Shown here: one piece after another, positions 36,732 to 45,239 of the stretch
Numbering within the stretch: the first letter of the stretch is position 1
Layout: each line of letters opens with the position of its first letter
Source: Pseudomonas huaxiensis
GTDB lineage: Bacteria > Pseudomonadota > Gammaproteobacteria > Pseudomonadales > Pseudomonadaceae
Length of the DNA: 64,000 nucleotides
Reading direction: 5' to 3'
NCBI RefSeq assembly: GCF_003231275.1
Contig: NZ_QKVL01000007.1
Location: forward strand, 62,001-126,000
The notes under the pieces: generated by a model
What the model saw: only the letters and a program-made list of their open reading frames with translations
Database searches by the model: none
Told to the model about the DNA's origin: nothing
Position numbers and translations under genes: made by a program

Positions 36732-38171
36732 ATGGACTACCACAGCCCCCAGTTCTTCGGTTACCTCATTGGTGCAATTCATCTGCTCGGCCTGATTGCC
36801 GCCGCGCATGCGGTGTTCACCGTGCGTACCGCCCAAGGGGCGATTGCCTGGGCGATGTCGCTGCTGTTCATCCCTTACCTGACACTGATTCCCTACCTGA
36901 TCTTCGGCAGTCGTACCTTCGACGCCTACATCCAGGCCCGACGCCAGGCCAACCAGGAAATGCACATCGCCATGGCCGACCTGAACTGGCGCCCCTGGGT
37001 CGAGGAAGCACTGGCCGCCAGCAACTCGCCTGCCTATGCCGGCCTGCGCGCATTGCCCCGACTCAGTCGCATGCCGTGCCTGGCAAACAACACGCTGAAA
37101 CTGCTGATCGATGGCCAGGCCACCTTCAAGGCGATCTTCAATGCTATCGATCAGGCTCGCGATACAGTGCTGGTACAGTTCTTCATCATTCATGACGATG
37201 ACCTGGGCCGTCAGCTTCAGGCATTGCTGCTGAAGAAAGCCGCCGAGGGCGTGAAGATCTATGTGCTTTACGACAGCGTGGGCAGTCACGCCCTTCCCAC
37301 TCGTTACAGTCAGGTCCTGCGCGAAGGCGGCGTCGATATCCGCGCCTTCGCCACTCGCCGCGGCTGGTTCAACCGCTTCCAGGTGAACTTCCGCAATCAC
37401 CGCAAGATCGTGGTGGTGGACGGTGTAACGGGCTTTGTCGGCGGACACAACGTCGGCGATGAATACCTCGGCGGCAATCCTCGGCTATCGCCTTGGCGCG
37501 ATACCCATGTTCAGGTGGGTGGTCCGGTGCTGGCCTGTTTGCAGGAATCCTTCGCCGAAGACTGGTTCTGGGCCGCGCGGAAATTGCCGCCATTGATCCT
37601 GCCGGATACCTACCCGGAAAACGGCATGCTCTGTCAGGTCCTGGCCAGCGGTCCGGCTGATCCACAAGAAACCTGCTCACTGTTTTTCCTCGATGCCATC
37701 CACGCGGCACAAGAACGGGTGTGGATAACCAGCCCCTATTTCATTCCTGATGAAGCGGTGTTCGCCGCGTTGCGCCTGGCGGTCCTGCGCGGCGTGGACG
37801 TGCGCATCCTGATTCCCTCACGCCCCGACCACCGCATCGTCTACGCCGCCTCCAGCCTGTTCGCCTTCGAAGCGGTGCGCGCCGGCGTGCGGATGTTTCG
37901 GTATGAGCCGGGGTTTCTGCATCAGAAAGTGGTGCTTGTGGATAACGACGTCGCCGCGATTGGCAGCGCCAACCTGGACAACCGATCCTTTCGCCTGAAT
38001 TTCGAAATCATGCTGGTGACAATCGACGCGGAATTCGCCACCAAGGTGGAGCAGATGCTGGTCAACGACTTCGACCAGGCCCGGGAAATCACCCCGGAGG
38101 ACAGCCGCGATACGCACCGCTTGCAACAACTGGGGATGCGTATCGCGCGGCTGATTTCTCCGATCCTTTAG
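36732..38171 (+). CDS. cls: Cardiolipin synthase
   Basis: 479 residues, standard ClsA length. Two N-terminal membrane helices (about 8-30 and 38-57) with a PLDc_N segment precede two phospholipase-D motifs: [24 protein letters not shown] and [25 protein letters not shown], both with the H-K-D pattern. It joins two phosphatidylglycerol molecules to cardiolipin at the inner membrane. The ATG of [12 protein letters not shown] is chosen; the frame is open upstream without likeness. Two exact DnaA-box 9-mers lie in the gene (37720 and 37937). Confidence 0.92.
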   Translation: MDYHSPQFFGYLIGAIHLLGLIAAAHAVFTVRTAQGAIAWAMSLLFIPYLTLIPYLIFGSRTFDAYIQARRQANQEMHIAMADLNWRPWVEEALAASNSPAYAGLRALPRLSRMPCLANNTLKLLIDGQATFKAIFNAIDQARDTVLVQFFIIHDDDLGRQLQALLLKKAAEGVKIYVLYDSVGSHALPTRYSQVLREGGVDIRAFATRRGWFNRFQVNFRNHRKIVVVDGVTGFVGGHNVGDEYLGGNPRLSPWRDTHVQVGGPVLACLQESFAEDWFWAARKLPPLILPDTYPENGMLCQVLASGPADPQETCSLFFLDAIHAAQERVWITSPYFIPDEAVFAALRLAVLRGVDVRILIPSRPDHRIVYAASSLFAFEAVRAGVRMFRYEPGFLHQKVVLVDNDVAAIGSANLDNRSFRLNFEIMLVTIDAEFATKVEQMLVNDFDQAREITPEDSRDTHRLQQLGMRIARLISPIL

Positions 38172-38181
38172 CGAGTGGCGC

Positions 38182-39366
38182 TCAGCGGTAGAGGTCGGCG
38201 CGGGTCAGCGGCAGGTCGTGACTGCCGTCCGCTTTGGGTTTGACCGCGAGAATCTGATGCAGGTTGATCCAGCCGCGGGTAAACGCGTAGGAACAGCCCG
38301 CCAGATAAAGCCGCCAGATGCGCAAGGCTTTTTCCGGGACCATGGCGGACGCTTCTTGGAGTCGAGCTTCAAGGTTGTCGCTCCAGAACTTCAGCGTGCG
38401 CGCGTAGTGCAGCCGCAGGCTTTCCACGTCCACCACTTCCAGCCCGGCCTGACTGATGGAGCCGCTGATCATCGACACATGCGGCAACTCCCCATGGGGA
38501 AACACATAGCGCTCAATGAAGTTTCCCGCCCCACGCCCCACCGGACGACCGTCCAGGTGCTTGGCGGTGATCCCGTGGTTCATCACCAGGCCACCCTCGC
38601 GCACCGCGCCGAAAAGGCGTTGGCAATAAAGGTCGAGGTTGGCATGACCGACATGTTCGAACATGCCGACACTGACCACTTTGTCGAAACGACCATCCTG
38701 GGGCAGGTCGCGGTAGTCGAGGATTTGCAGGTCAACCTGCTTCTGCAGCCCTTCGGCCTTGACCCGCTCGCGACCCAGCTTCAACTGCTCCTTGCTCAGG
38801 GTGATGCCAAACACCTTGGCGCCGTATTCCCGAGCGGCGAAACGCGCCAGCCCGCCCCAGCCACATCCTACGTCCAGCAGGTAATCGCCCTGCTTGAGGC
38901 GCAGCTTGCGACACAGGTGCTCGAACTTGTTCTGCTGGGCCTGTTCCAGGCTGTCATCGGCATTCTTGAAATACGCGCAGGAGTAGGCCATGTCCGGGTC
39001 CAGCCAGAGCTGGTAGAACGCATTGGACAGATCGTAGTGGTAGGAAATGGAGGCCGCGTCGGTGGCCTTGTCATGCTCGCTGCGTACGGGTACGTCGTCT
39101 TCTTCATCCCTGAGCAACGCCTCGCTGAGTTCATCGCAGATGCGGATGACCTCGCTGATGGTTCCTTCCAGTTCCAGCTTGCCTTCGACAAATGCCGTAC
39201 CCAGTTCATCCAGGCCCGGATGGGTGAGCTGACTCATCAGCGTCGGATCCTTGACCAGAATGGTTACCTGCGGCTGGGGACCGAGATCGAACTCATGGCC
39301 ATCCCAGAGCCGTAGGCGAAGTGGCAGATGAAGGCTTTGCAGCGCGGGTGGAAGTTGCACAAGCAT
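38182..39366 (-). CDS. Cyclopropane-fatty-acyl-phospholipid synthase family methyltransferase
   Basis: 394 residues from the ATG of MLVQLPPALQS with GAGGG upstream; further in-frame codons upstream look non-coding. CFA-synthase domain: SYHYDLSNAFYQLWLDPDMAYSCAYF, the SAM-binding LLDVGCGWGGLARFAAREYGA, and DKVVSVGMFEHVGHANLDLYCQ, with late FPHGELPHVSMISGSIS. Such enzymes add a methylene to unsaturated phospholipid acyl chains, or use other lipids. Pseudomonas has a second, classical cfa elsewhere, so the exact substrate is open. Next to cardiolipin synthase, both acting on membrane lipids. Confidence 0.87.
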   Translation of the reverse strand: MLVQLPPALQSLHLPLRLRLWDGHEFDLGPQPQVTILVKDPTLMSQLTHPGLDELGTAFVEGKLELEGTISEVIRICDELSEALLRDEEDDVPVRSEHDKATDAASISYHYDLSNAFYQLWLDPDMAYSCAYFKNADDSLEQAQQNKFEHLCRKLRLKQGDYLLDVGCGWGGLARFAAREYGAKVFGITLSKEQLKLGRERVKAEGLQKQVDLQILDYRDLPQDGRFDKVVSVGMFEHVGHANLDLYCQRLFGAVREGGLVMNHGITAKHLDGRPVGRGAGNFIERYVFPHGELPHVSMISGSISQAGLEVVDVESLRLHYARTLKFWSDNLEARLQEASAMVPEKALRIWRLYLAGCSYAFTRGWINLHQILAVKPKADGSHDLPLTRADLYR

Positions 39367-39506
39367 AAAGTGGACCCTCCCATACATTCGTAGGACGTCA
39401 TGGGAAAAGGGTAGTTCATATGTAAGATCTTTCAGGCTATTAGCACCATAGTCTGACGCTATCGAAACCATTCAGCGGAATTAGCTTTGTGTAAAAACAC
39501 GCCGTA

Positions 39507-39520
39507 AATTGTATACAATT
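39507..39520. promoter_or_regulatory. Perfect palindrome AATTGTATACAATT upstream of lpd
   Basis: A 14-base palindrome 59 bases before the dihydrolipoyl dehydrogenase start, in the 212-base divergent gap. TTGTATACAA is a shape often bound by GntR-family (FadR-type) regulators; the regulator is not known here. Confidence 0.55.
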
Positions 39521-39578
39521 CATCGCTTGAGCGACTAACCTTGGCGCCACTTTCGATCCTTCATCCGGGAGCACAACA

Positions 39579-40979
39579 ATGAAAAGCTACGACGTCATCA
39601 TCATCGGCGGCGGCCCCGGCGGTTACAACGCCGCCATTCGCGCCGGACAACTGGGCCTGAGCGTCGCCTGCATCGAGGGCCGCTCGACCCTCGGCGGCAC
39701 CTGCCTGAACGTCGGTTGCATGCCCTCCAAGGCACTGCTGCATGCATCAGAGCTCTATGAAGCGGCCAGTGGCGCCGAGTTCGCTCACCTCGGTATCGAG
39801 GTCAAGCCGAGCCTGAACCTGACGCAAATGATGAAGCAGAAAGAAGAGAGCGTGACCGGCCTGACCAAAGGCATCGAGTTTCTCTTTCGCAAGAACAAGG
39901 TGGACTGGATCAAGGGTTGGGGCCGCCTGGATGGCGTCGGCAAAGTGAAGGTCACCGATGACCAGGGCAACGTCAGCGACTATGCCGCCAAGGACATCGT
40001 CATCGCCACCGGCTCCGAGCCCACTCCCCTGCCCGGCGTAACCATCGACAACCAACGCATCATCGACTCCACCGGCGCCTTGTCGCTGCCGCAAGTGCCC
40101 AAGCACCTGGTGGTGATCGGTGCTGGCGTGATCGGCCTGGAGCTGGGTTCGGTGTGGCGCCGGCTGGGCAGCGAAGTGACCGTGATCGAGTATCTGGACC
40201 GGATCTGCCCGGGCATCGATGAAGAAACCGCCAAGACCCTGCAACGCTCCCTGGACAAGCAAGGCATGGCCTTCAAGCTCGGTAGCAAAGTCACCCAGGC
40301 CACCCCGTCGGCCGACGGCGTCAGCCTGACCCTGGAACCCGCCGCTGGCGGCGAAGCCCAGACACTGCAAGCCGATTACGTGCTGGTGGCCATCGGTCGT
40401 CGGCCGTATACCGAGGGCCTGGGCCTGGACAGCGTCGGCCTGCAGACCGACAAACGCGGCATGCTGGAAAACCAGGGCCATCGCACCAGCGTGCCGGGTG
40501 TCTGGGTCATCGGCGACGTCACCTCCGGGCCGATGCTGGCGCACAAGGCCGAAGACGAAGCCATCGCCTGCATCGAGCGCATCCACGGCAAGCCGCACGA
40601 AGTGAACTACGGCCTGATCCCGGGTGTGATCTACACCAAGCCGGAGCTGGCCACTGTCGGTAAGACCGAAGAGCAGCTAAAGGCGGAAGGTCGCGCCTAC
40701 AAGGTCGGAAAATTCCCGTTCATGGCCAACAGCCGGGCGAAGATCAACCACGAGACAGAAGGTTTCGCCAAAGTCATCGCCGACGCCGAGACCGATCAGG
40801 TCCTGGGCGTGCACCTGGTGGGTCCGAGTGTCAGCGAGATGATCGGCGAGTACTGCGTAGCCATGGAGTTCGCCGCCTCGGCGGAAGACATCGCACTGAT
40901 TTGTCATCCGCATCCGACGCGTTCGGAAGCCCTGCGCCAGGCTGCAATGAACGTTGACGGCATGGCAATGCAGATCTGA
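39579..40979 (+). CDS. lpdA: Dihydrolipoyl dehydrogenase (Lpd3-like)
   Basis: 466 residues. FAD-binding IIIGGGPGGYNAAIRAGQLGL, redox-active cysteines Cys42 and Cys47 in GGTCLNVGCMPSK, NAD-binding VVIGAGVIGLELGSVWRRLG, a second FAD motif VWVIGDVTSGPMLAHKAEDE and the C-terminal CHPHPTRSE His-Glu pair are all present, so it is a functional flavoenzyme. It is not linked to 2-oxo acid dehydrogenase genes, like the stand-alone lpd3 of Pseudomonas; it may serve glycine cleavage or other lipoyl complexes. GGGAG lies before the ATG. Confidence 0.92.
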   Translation: MKSYDVIIIGGGPGGYNAAIRAGQLGLSVACIEGRSTLGGTCLNVGCMPSKALLHASELYEAASGAEFAHLGIEVKPSLNLTQMMKQKEESVTGLTKGIEFLFRKNKVDWIKGWGRLDGVGKVKVTDDQGNVSDYAAKDIVIATGSEPTPLPGVTIDNQRIIDSTGALSLPQVPKHLVVIGAGVIGLELGSVWRRLGSEVTVIEYLDRICPGIDEETAKTLQRSLDKQGMAFKLGSKVTQATPSADGVSLTLEPAAGGEAQTLQADYVLVAIGRRPYTEGLGLDSVGLQTDKRGMLENQGHRTSVPGVWVIGDVTSGPMLAHKAEDEAIACIERIHGKPHEVNYGLIPGVIYTKPELATVGKTEEQLKAEGRAYKVGKFPFMANSRAKINHETEGFAKVIADAETDQVLGVHLVGPSVSEMIGEYCVAMEFAASAEDIALICHPHPTRSEALRQAAMNVDGMAMQI

Positions 40980-40984
40980 ACACG

Positions 40985-41027
40985 CTCATCGCTGGCAAGC
41001 AGGAGTTCCCGACTTGCCAGCGATGAG
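40985..41027. repeat. REP-like 15-bp hairpin between convergent lpd and chemoreceptor genes
   Basis: CTCATCGCTGGCAAG (40985-40999) and its exact complement at 41013-41027 with a 13-base loop. GCTGGCAAGC is a common fluorescens-group REP motif; it may also stop transcription from both sides. Confidence 0.75.
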
Positions 41028-41030
41028 ACC

Positions 41031-42968
41031 TCAGGTTTTGAAACGCGACACCAAATCCAGGAATTCCTGCGACAGTTGATTCAACTGCCGCGAATCCGCC
41101 TGCGCGGAACCCGCAAGCTCCTCGATCAACTGTGCATCCGCCTGAATCTGGATGATGTGCTGGTTGATGTCCTCGGCCACCTGATGCTGCTCCTCCGCGG
41201 CCGTGGCGATCTGATTGCTCTGGTCGCGAATCGCGTCCACCGACGCTCGAATGTCTTCGAAACTGTCCCGCGCTTCGCGGATGCAGCCGACACTGTGCTG
41301 CGACATGTTCAGGCTGCTGTGCATCTGCTGGGTCACATCCTGGGCGCGTCGGGCCAGACCGCCGAGCAGCCCGTCGATCTCACCCGTGGAGTCGGCGGTA
41401 CGTTTGGCCAGGGCGCGGACTTCATCGGCAACCACCGCAAAACCACGCCCCTGCTCGCCCGCCCGCGCCGCTTCAATAGCAGCGTTGAGCGCCAGCAGGT
41501 TGGTCTGCTCGGCAATGGAACGAATGGTGCCGAGGATGGTGTTGATGTCCTGGCTCTCGCGTTCGAGTTCCTGCATCGCCTCGGTGGACTGCTGCAGGTT
41601 TTCGCTCAGGCGGGTGACGCTGCTGGTCGCCTGCTCGATCTGCTGCTGGCCGGCGCTCACCTGACGCTGACCGGCATCGGCGGACGACGCGGCATTGCTG
41701 CACGACCTCGCCACTTCGTTGGCCGTGGCCACCATCTCATTGAACGCCGTGGATACCAGTTCCACCGCCTGACGCTGGCGGCCAGTGGCGTCGCCCATGT
41801 TCGAAGCGACGCGGCTGTTGGTTTCCGAGGCGCTTTGCAGATCGGCGGACGCATTACCGATGCGCTGCACCAGCGCGCGGATACGCTCGACAAACTGGTT
41901 GAACCAGCCAGCCAGCGCGGCGGTTTCGTCATTGCCCTTCACCTGCAGTGAGCGCGTCAGATCGCCCTCACCCTGAGCGATGTCCTCAAGGCTGCCGGCC
42001 ACACCCTTGATCGGGTTGACGATCAGGTTGGCGAACGCAGCACCCAGCACCGCGAACAGGGCGGCGAGCACCAAGGCGATGACCGTGATGGTCCAGGTGA
42101 GGCGCGTGACATCCGCCATCACTTCGCTTTTCTCGATCAGGCCGACAAAGCGCCAGCCCAGCGTTGGCGACGTCCAGATATTGGCCATGTAGCGCTTGCC
42201 GCCCAGATCAACTTCGATCAGACCTTTGCTGGTGCTGGCCAAACGCTCGTAATCGCCGCCGAGGTCCTTGAGTTGCTTGAAGGCATGCGCCGGGTTGCTG
42301 GGGTCCACCAGCACCGCGCCAGTGTCCTCGACCAGCATCAGGTAACCACTTTCGCCGAGCTTGGTCTTGCCAATGAATCCGGCCAGTTGTGCCAGCGAAA
42401 CGTCCGTCCCCATTACCCCGACCACTTCCCCGGAGGGGCCGTGAATCGTGCGTACAGTGCAAATCAACGCTTCGTTACCCCACAGGTACGCGCCGGTGCG
42501 GGAAACCTTGCCAGGGTTGGCGAGCGCCTTTTGATACCAGGGGCGTTGGCGCGGATCGTAGTTTTTCAGGCCCGGCTCGTCAGGCCAGGCCACATATTGA
42601 CCGTCGCTGCGGGCCATCGAGACGAACGCGGTAGTCGGGTGCGCCTTGGCGTAACGGGTGAAGTGCTCGAGCAACAGGCGGCTGCCTTCCGGTAATGGAA
42701 TGCTCGGGGCGTCGCCGCCGGTGTAAACCTTCAAGTCCTTGGCATTGACGACTAATGGATCGTCGGCCCACTGCGCGACGTTCTGAGCGATGGAATCGAG
42801 AAACACATTGACCGTATTGTCGATCTGCCGGATCTCCCGGCTGGAGGTATCCACGAAGCCGGTTCTGGCTTGTTCATTGAGGTTGTAAACCACCAGGCAT
42901 GCGATCAACGCCACCGGGATGACGGCGATTACGCCGAATGCACACGTCAGCTTCTTTTTTATATTCAT
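41031..42968 (-). CDS. Methyl-accepting chemotaxis protein with dCache sensor
   Basis: 645 residues. Membrane helix 1 (about 8-30), a periplasmic double Cache domain (35-275), membrane helix 2 (about 283-308), HAMP (308-362) and the cytoplasmic signalling domain with the conserved hairpin tip [34 protein letters not shown] near residue 498. The sensor has [39 protein letters not shown] and GVMGTDVSL, most like polyamine/histamine receptors of the TlpQ/McpU group in my recollection; a polyamine ligand would suit the acetylpolyamine genes elsewhere in the window, but this is inference. Confidence 0.88.
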   Translation of the reverse strand: MNIKKKLTCAFGVIAVIPVALIACLVVYNLNEQARTGFVDTSSREIRQIDNTVNVFLDSIAQNVAQWADDPLVVNAKDLKVYTGGDAPSIPLPEGSRLLLEHFTRYAKAHPTTAFVSMARSDGQYVAWPDEPGLKNYDPRQRPWYQKALANPGKVSRTGAYLWGNEALICTVRTIHGPSGEVVGVMGTDVSLAQLAGFIGKTKLGESGYLMLVEDTGAVLVDPSNPAHAFKQLKDLGGDYERLASTSKGLIEVDLGGKRYMANIWTSPTLGWRFVGLIEKSEVMADVTRLTWTITVIALVLAALFAVLGAAFANLIVNPIKGVAGSLEDIAQGEGDLTRSLQVKGNDETAALAGWFNQFVERIRALVQRIGNASADLQSASETNSRVASNMGDATGRQRQAVELVSTAFNEMVATANEVARSCSNAASSADAGQRQVSAGQQQIEQATSSVTRLSENLQQSTEAMQELERESQDINTILGTIRSIAEQTNLLALNAAIEAARAGEQGRGFAVVADEVRALAKRTADSTGEIDGLLGGLARRAQDVTQQMHSSLNMSQHSVGCIREARDSFEDIRASVDAIRDQSNQIATAAEEQHQVAEDINQHIIQIQADAQLIEELAGSAQADSRQLNQLSQEFLDLVSRFKT

Positions 42969-43175
42969 GGATGACTTCCGATACGGCGTGCCATGTGTTG
43001 GCGAGCTCTCTGAGACGTTCCGGCTGCTATCCGTTCGAGTGCGCCAAGCGTGATCACTCTACGAAAGGATGCAGGCACAAGGAGAATGGCAATTTGACAT
43101 TGCAGGCGCAAGACTTCCCGAACATTGCTGGAAAACTGCTCGGAAAAATGGCTGAGGCGGGGAATTTACAGCGAG
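42969..43175. other. Non-coding region upstream of the chemoreceptor
   Basis: Promoter region of the minus-strand chemoreceptor gene up to the displaced terminator. An open frame runs through it on the plus strand but has no ribosome site, no family features and crosses the hairpin and repeats further on, so I see no gene here. Confidence 0.6.
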
Positions 43176-43210
43176 GGGAAAAGCAAAGGGAGCGTATGAA
43201 AGACGCTCCC
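43176..43210 (-). terminator. Rho-independent terminator, probably the displaced glmS terminator
   Basis: On the minus strand GGGAGCGT-CTTTCAT-ACGCTCCC followed by TTTGCTTTT. The only minus-strand genes that could read into it are the island operon and, before insertion of the island, glmS. Confidence 0.8.
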
Positions 43211-43219
43211 TTGCCTGTA
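43211..43219 (+). repeat. Flanking direct repeat, distal copy
   Basis: TTGCCTGTA at the left boundary; TTGCCTGAA stands at 49733-49741 on the glmS side. TTGCC is the candidate 5-base target duplication. Confidence 0.5.
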
Positions 43220-43225
43220 ATCTCC

Positions 43226-43242
43226 AACAATAAAGTCTGTCA
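43226..43242 (+). repeat. TnsB-type end repeat L1
   Basis: AACAATAAAGTCTGTCA, pointing into the island; identical over 17 bases to the copy at 43338. Confidence 0.8.
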
Positions 43243-43613
43243 TCTCTGCCCCCCGGATTACGGGGGGATCACAGCTATCAGACAACTCGGTAAAGCTGTC
43301 ACAGTGCGACCGATATCGGGGTTCAGCCAAAGCCTCAAACAATAAAGTCTGTCAGCTAAACGTAAGCCACTGAAATTTATGCATATTTAAGCAATCCCCT
43401 CATCCTCAGACGCGCCCTCCGTTCTGCTTAAGGAATCATGCCCCACGCGGTTTGCAGAGCACATCTTTCACACCGCGGTTATTACCAAAACGCCGGTGAA
43501 GCTAGCGAGTGAACGGGCTGACATCCAGGTGACCTTCGCCCTGACCTGGCGAAGCCAGTGGTCGAACCGCCGCTACCGTAACCGACCGATAGCAGCGGTC
43601 GAGAGTGCCCCAA
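43243..43613. other. Left-end non-coding part of the island
   Basis: Holds a GC hairpin (CCCCCC-GGATTA-CGGGGGG near 43250-43266), the second TnsB-type repeat and about 260 bases without a convincing gene. The stretch from about 43440 to 43600 has higher GC and may be debris of an older insertion, but nothing is recognised. Confidence 0.5.
43338..43354 (+). repeat. TnsB-type end repeat L2
   Basis: AACAATAAAGTCTGTCA again, 112 bases inside L1, same orientation. Confidence 0.8.
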
Positions 43614-44516
43614 TCAGGGCTTCTTCTTGAACACGTAGAACAGGTTCGGCTCACTCATCACATAGAGCGTACCGTCAGGGCCGAGCGCGATGCCCTCGGC
43701 TTGTTTCACCAGTTTGTCCAAATCGCTGCCCAGGCCGAGCAGCGACAACGTGCTGATTGGACGTCCTTGGTCATCGAGTTCGGTGATCAGGCGGGACTCA
43801 TGGGACAGCACCAGAAGGTGACCGGTCTCCGGATCCACCTCCAGTCCGGACAGGTCCTTGATGAACAGTCGCTGCTCGCGGGCGATGTCCCCACGCACAA
43901 CCATGTCCTTGGTCTTGTCGGGGCTCGTGAACCCGTCTATTTCGTAGATCCTGATGGGATTACGCTCTTTGGCGACGTAGATCCTTCCAAGCTTTTTCGA
44001 ATAGGCCAGGCCCTCGAAATTCTTGTTGAAGTTGTTGAGTTCGATCTCAAGCGAAATCCGGGAAATGTAGGTGTTGAGCACCTTGGTATCCGCGCCAATC
44101 TCGACGATCGAGATTCGGTTGTACGGTTCCTCCAGAACCAGGTATTTGCCATTGCCGATGTACTCGATGGCTTCTGTTTCGTCGAAACCTTCCATAGGAA
44201 TGCGGCGGAGCACCTCACCCTTGGTAGTCAGCTCCAGGATCTCTGGCGTGTCGTCGCCCAAGGTGAACAGTGTTCCGGTATCAGTGTTGTAGGTCAGCGA
44301 AGAAAGACCATTGCCATCGACCTTCTTCGCCTGAATCACCGGTCGGTAGCTGTCCAGCTTCCCAGAGGGCTTGTCCTGCAGTGCGTGACCAATGTTGAAA
44401 CGCCAACGGTCCAGCAGTTGGTATTGGTAGATGTACCAACAACCTTTCACCAAGGCGAACAGAAGCAGAATCGACACTGAGACCAGTGCGAATTTTACGA
44501 GTCTTGAAGAACGCAT
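43614..44516 (-). CDS. SdiA-regulated-type membrane-anchored beta-propeller protein
   Basis: 300 residues. An N-terminal membrane anchor (KFALVSVSILLLFALVKGCWYIYQY) is followed by an SdiA-regulated (PF06977-like) propeller on the periplasmic side: NGLSSLTYNTDTGTLFTLGDD, NKNFEGLAYSKKLGRIYVAKERNP, IKDLSGLEVDPETGHLLVLSHES and AEGIALGPDGTLYVMSEPNLFYVFKK, four sheets of the repeating pattern. Function of the family is unknown. It follows the methyltransferase-like gene by 20 bases and is last in the minus-strand run of the island. Base composition looks less GC-rich than core genes by eye. Confidence 0.82.
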   Translation of the reverse strand: MRSSRLVKFALVSVSILLLFALVKGCWYIYQYQLLDRWRFNIGHALQDKPSGKLDSYRPVIQAKKVDGNGLSSLTYNTDTGTLFTLGDDTPEILELTTKGEVLRRIPMEGFDETEAIEYIGNGKYLVLEEPYNRISIVEIGADTKVLNTYISRISLEIELNNFNKNFEGLAYSKKLGRIYVAKERNPIRIYEIDGFTSPDKTKDMVVRGDIAREQRLFIKDLSGLEVDPETGHLLVLSHESRLITELDDQGRPISTLSLLGLGSDLDKLVKQAEGIALGPDGTLYVMSEPNLFYVFKKKP

Positions 44517-44536
44517 TTACTTATCTCATCGAGGAC

Positions 44537-45181
44537 TTAGAGCGGTTTCCTTAGCTTGGAAACATAAAAACAGTAATCAGAAATAACAGGACCCACCCGG
44601 ATCTTCGCCACCACATCGAACCCACCCTTGGCCAGTTCGAAACTCATCAGGTCGTCCGCAATTGCGCGGCGCGCCGTTCTGCCGGGGAGCAGCGTTCCCA
44701 AGGCGTGGGATGCGCGGCGGCGGTTACTCACGGTGTGGGAAACGACGAGCCACTTGGACGTCACTCTGGAAAACTCCCTGAGCAATTCCAGCCGCTCCTC
44801 CGAAGTGAGTAACTCCGGCAGCAGGTTCTGGCAGAACACACAATCAACGGCATTGGTCGCCAGTCCAATCTGGTTGTCCATCACATGCAGCCGCTCGGCA
44901 TCCTGCTTGAAGCCTGGAAGGCCGAGAATTCGTTCACCGTCGAGGGTACGAAGCGTCGCGTCAAAAACCTCGGCGTTCGAGATGTAACGCAGCAGATTCA
45001 ACGAACCGCTGGCTGCATGAGACAGATTGAGGATGCGATGGACCCGCCCGAGCACATGCAATGCCCGTAGCGCCGTTTTCCGTTCGCGCGCCATCAGAAA
45101 CTGCCGATACACACTCGCGTGCGACGGCGGTTGCAGCGGCTGTTGTGTGCTGGGCTTTGCAACTTGATCGGACTCTTTCAT
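44537..45181 (-). CDS. SAM-dependent methyltransferase-like protein
   Basis: 214 residues from the ATG of MKESDQVAKPS; an earlier ATG six codons upstream is possible. Class I methyltransferase-like pattern: RILNLSHAASGSLNLLRYI in place of the usual glycine-rich SAM loop, then ERLHVMDNQIGLATNAVDCVFCQNLLPELLTSEERLELLREFSRVTSKWLVVSHTVSNRRRASHALGTLLPGRTARRA. The missing GxGxG loop means SAM binding is not certain. It shares the NRRRASHALG/L-x-R layout with the second methyltransferase of the island (LRRQRTNRLLWDH). A response-regulator-type box lies 42 bases upstream of the start. Confidence 0.68.
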   Translation of the reverse strand: MKESDQVAKPSTQQPLQPPSHASVYRQFLMARERKTALRALHVLGRVHRILNLSHAASGSLNLLRYISNAEVFDATLRTLDGERILGLPGFKQDAERLHVMDNQIGLATNAVDCVFCQNLLPELLTSEERLELLREFSRVTSKWLVVSHTVSNRRRASHALGTLLPGRTARRAIADDLMSFELAKGGFDVVAKIRVGPVISDYCFYVSKLRKPL

Positions 45182-45222
45182 ACAGCCCCCTGATGACAAG
45201 GACTCAGGCTATATGGAGGGTC

Positions 45223-45239
45223 GTTAGGAAAGCGTTAGG
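45223..45239 (-). promoter_or_regulatory. Island response-regulator box 1
   Basis: Minus strand CCTAAC-GCTTT-CCTAAC, two direct repeats with an 11-base period, overlapping the end of the sensor-kinase gene and 42 bases before the methyltransferase-like start. Confidence 0.7.

Noticed and set aside
42938..43345. 135-codon open frame upstream of the chemoreceptor
   Set aside because: It runs through the displaced terminator and a transposon-end repeat, and has no motif or ribosome site.
43440..43600. Possible IS or gene remnant in the left part of the island
   Set aside because: No frame gives a recognisable protein and no terminal inverted repeats were found.
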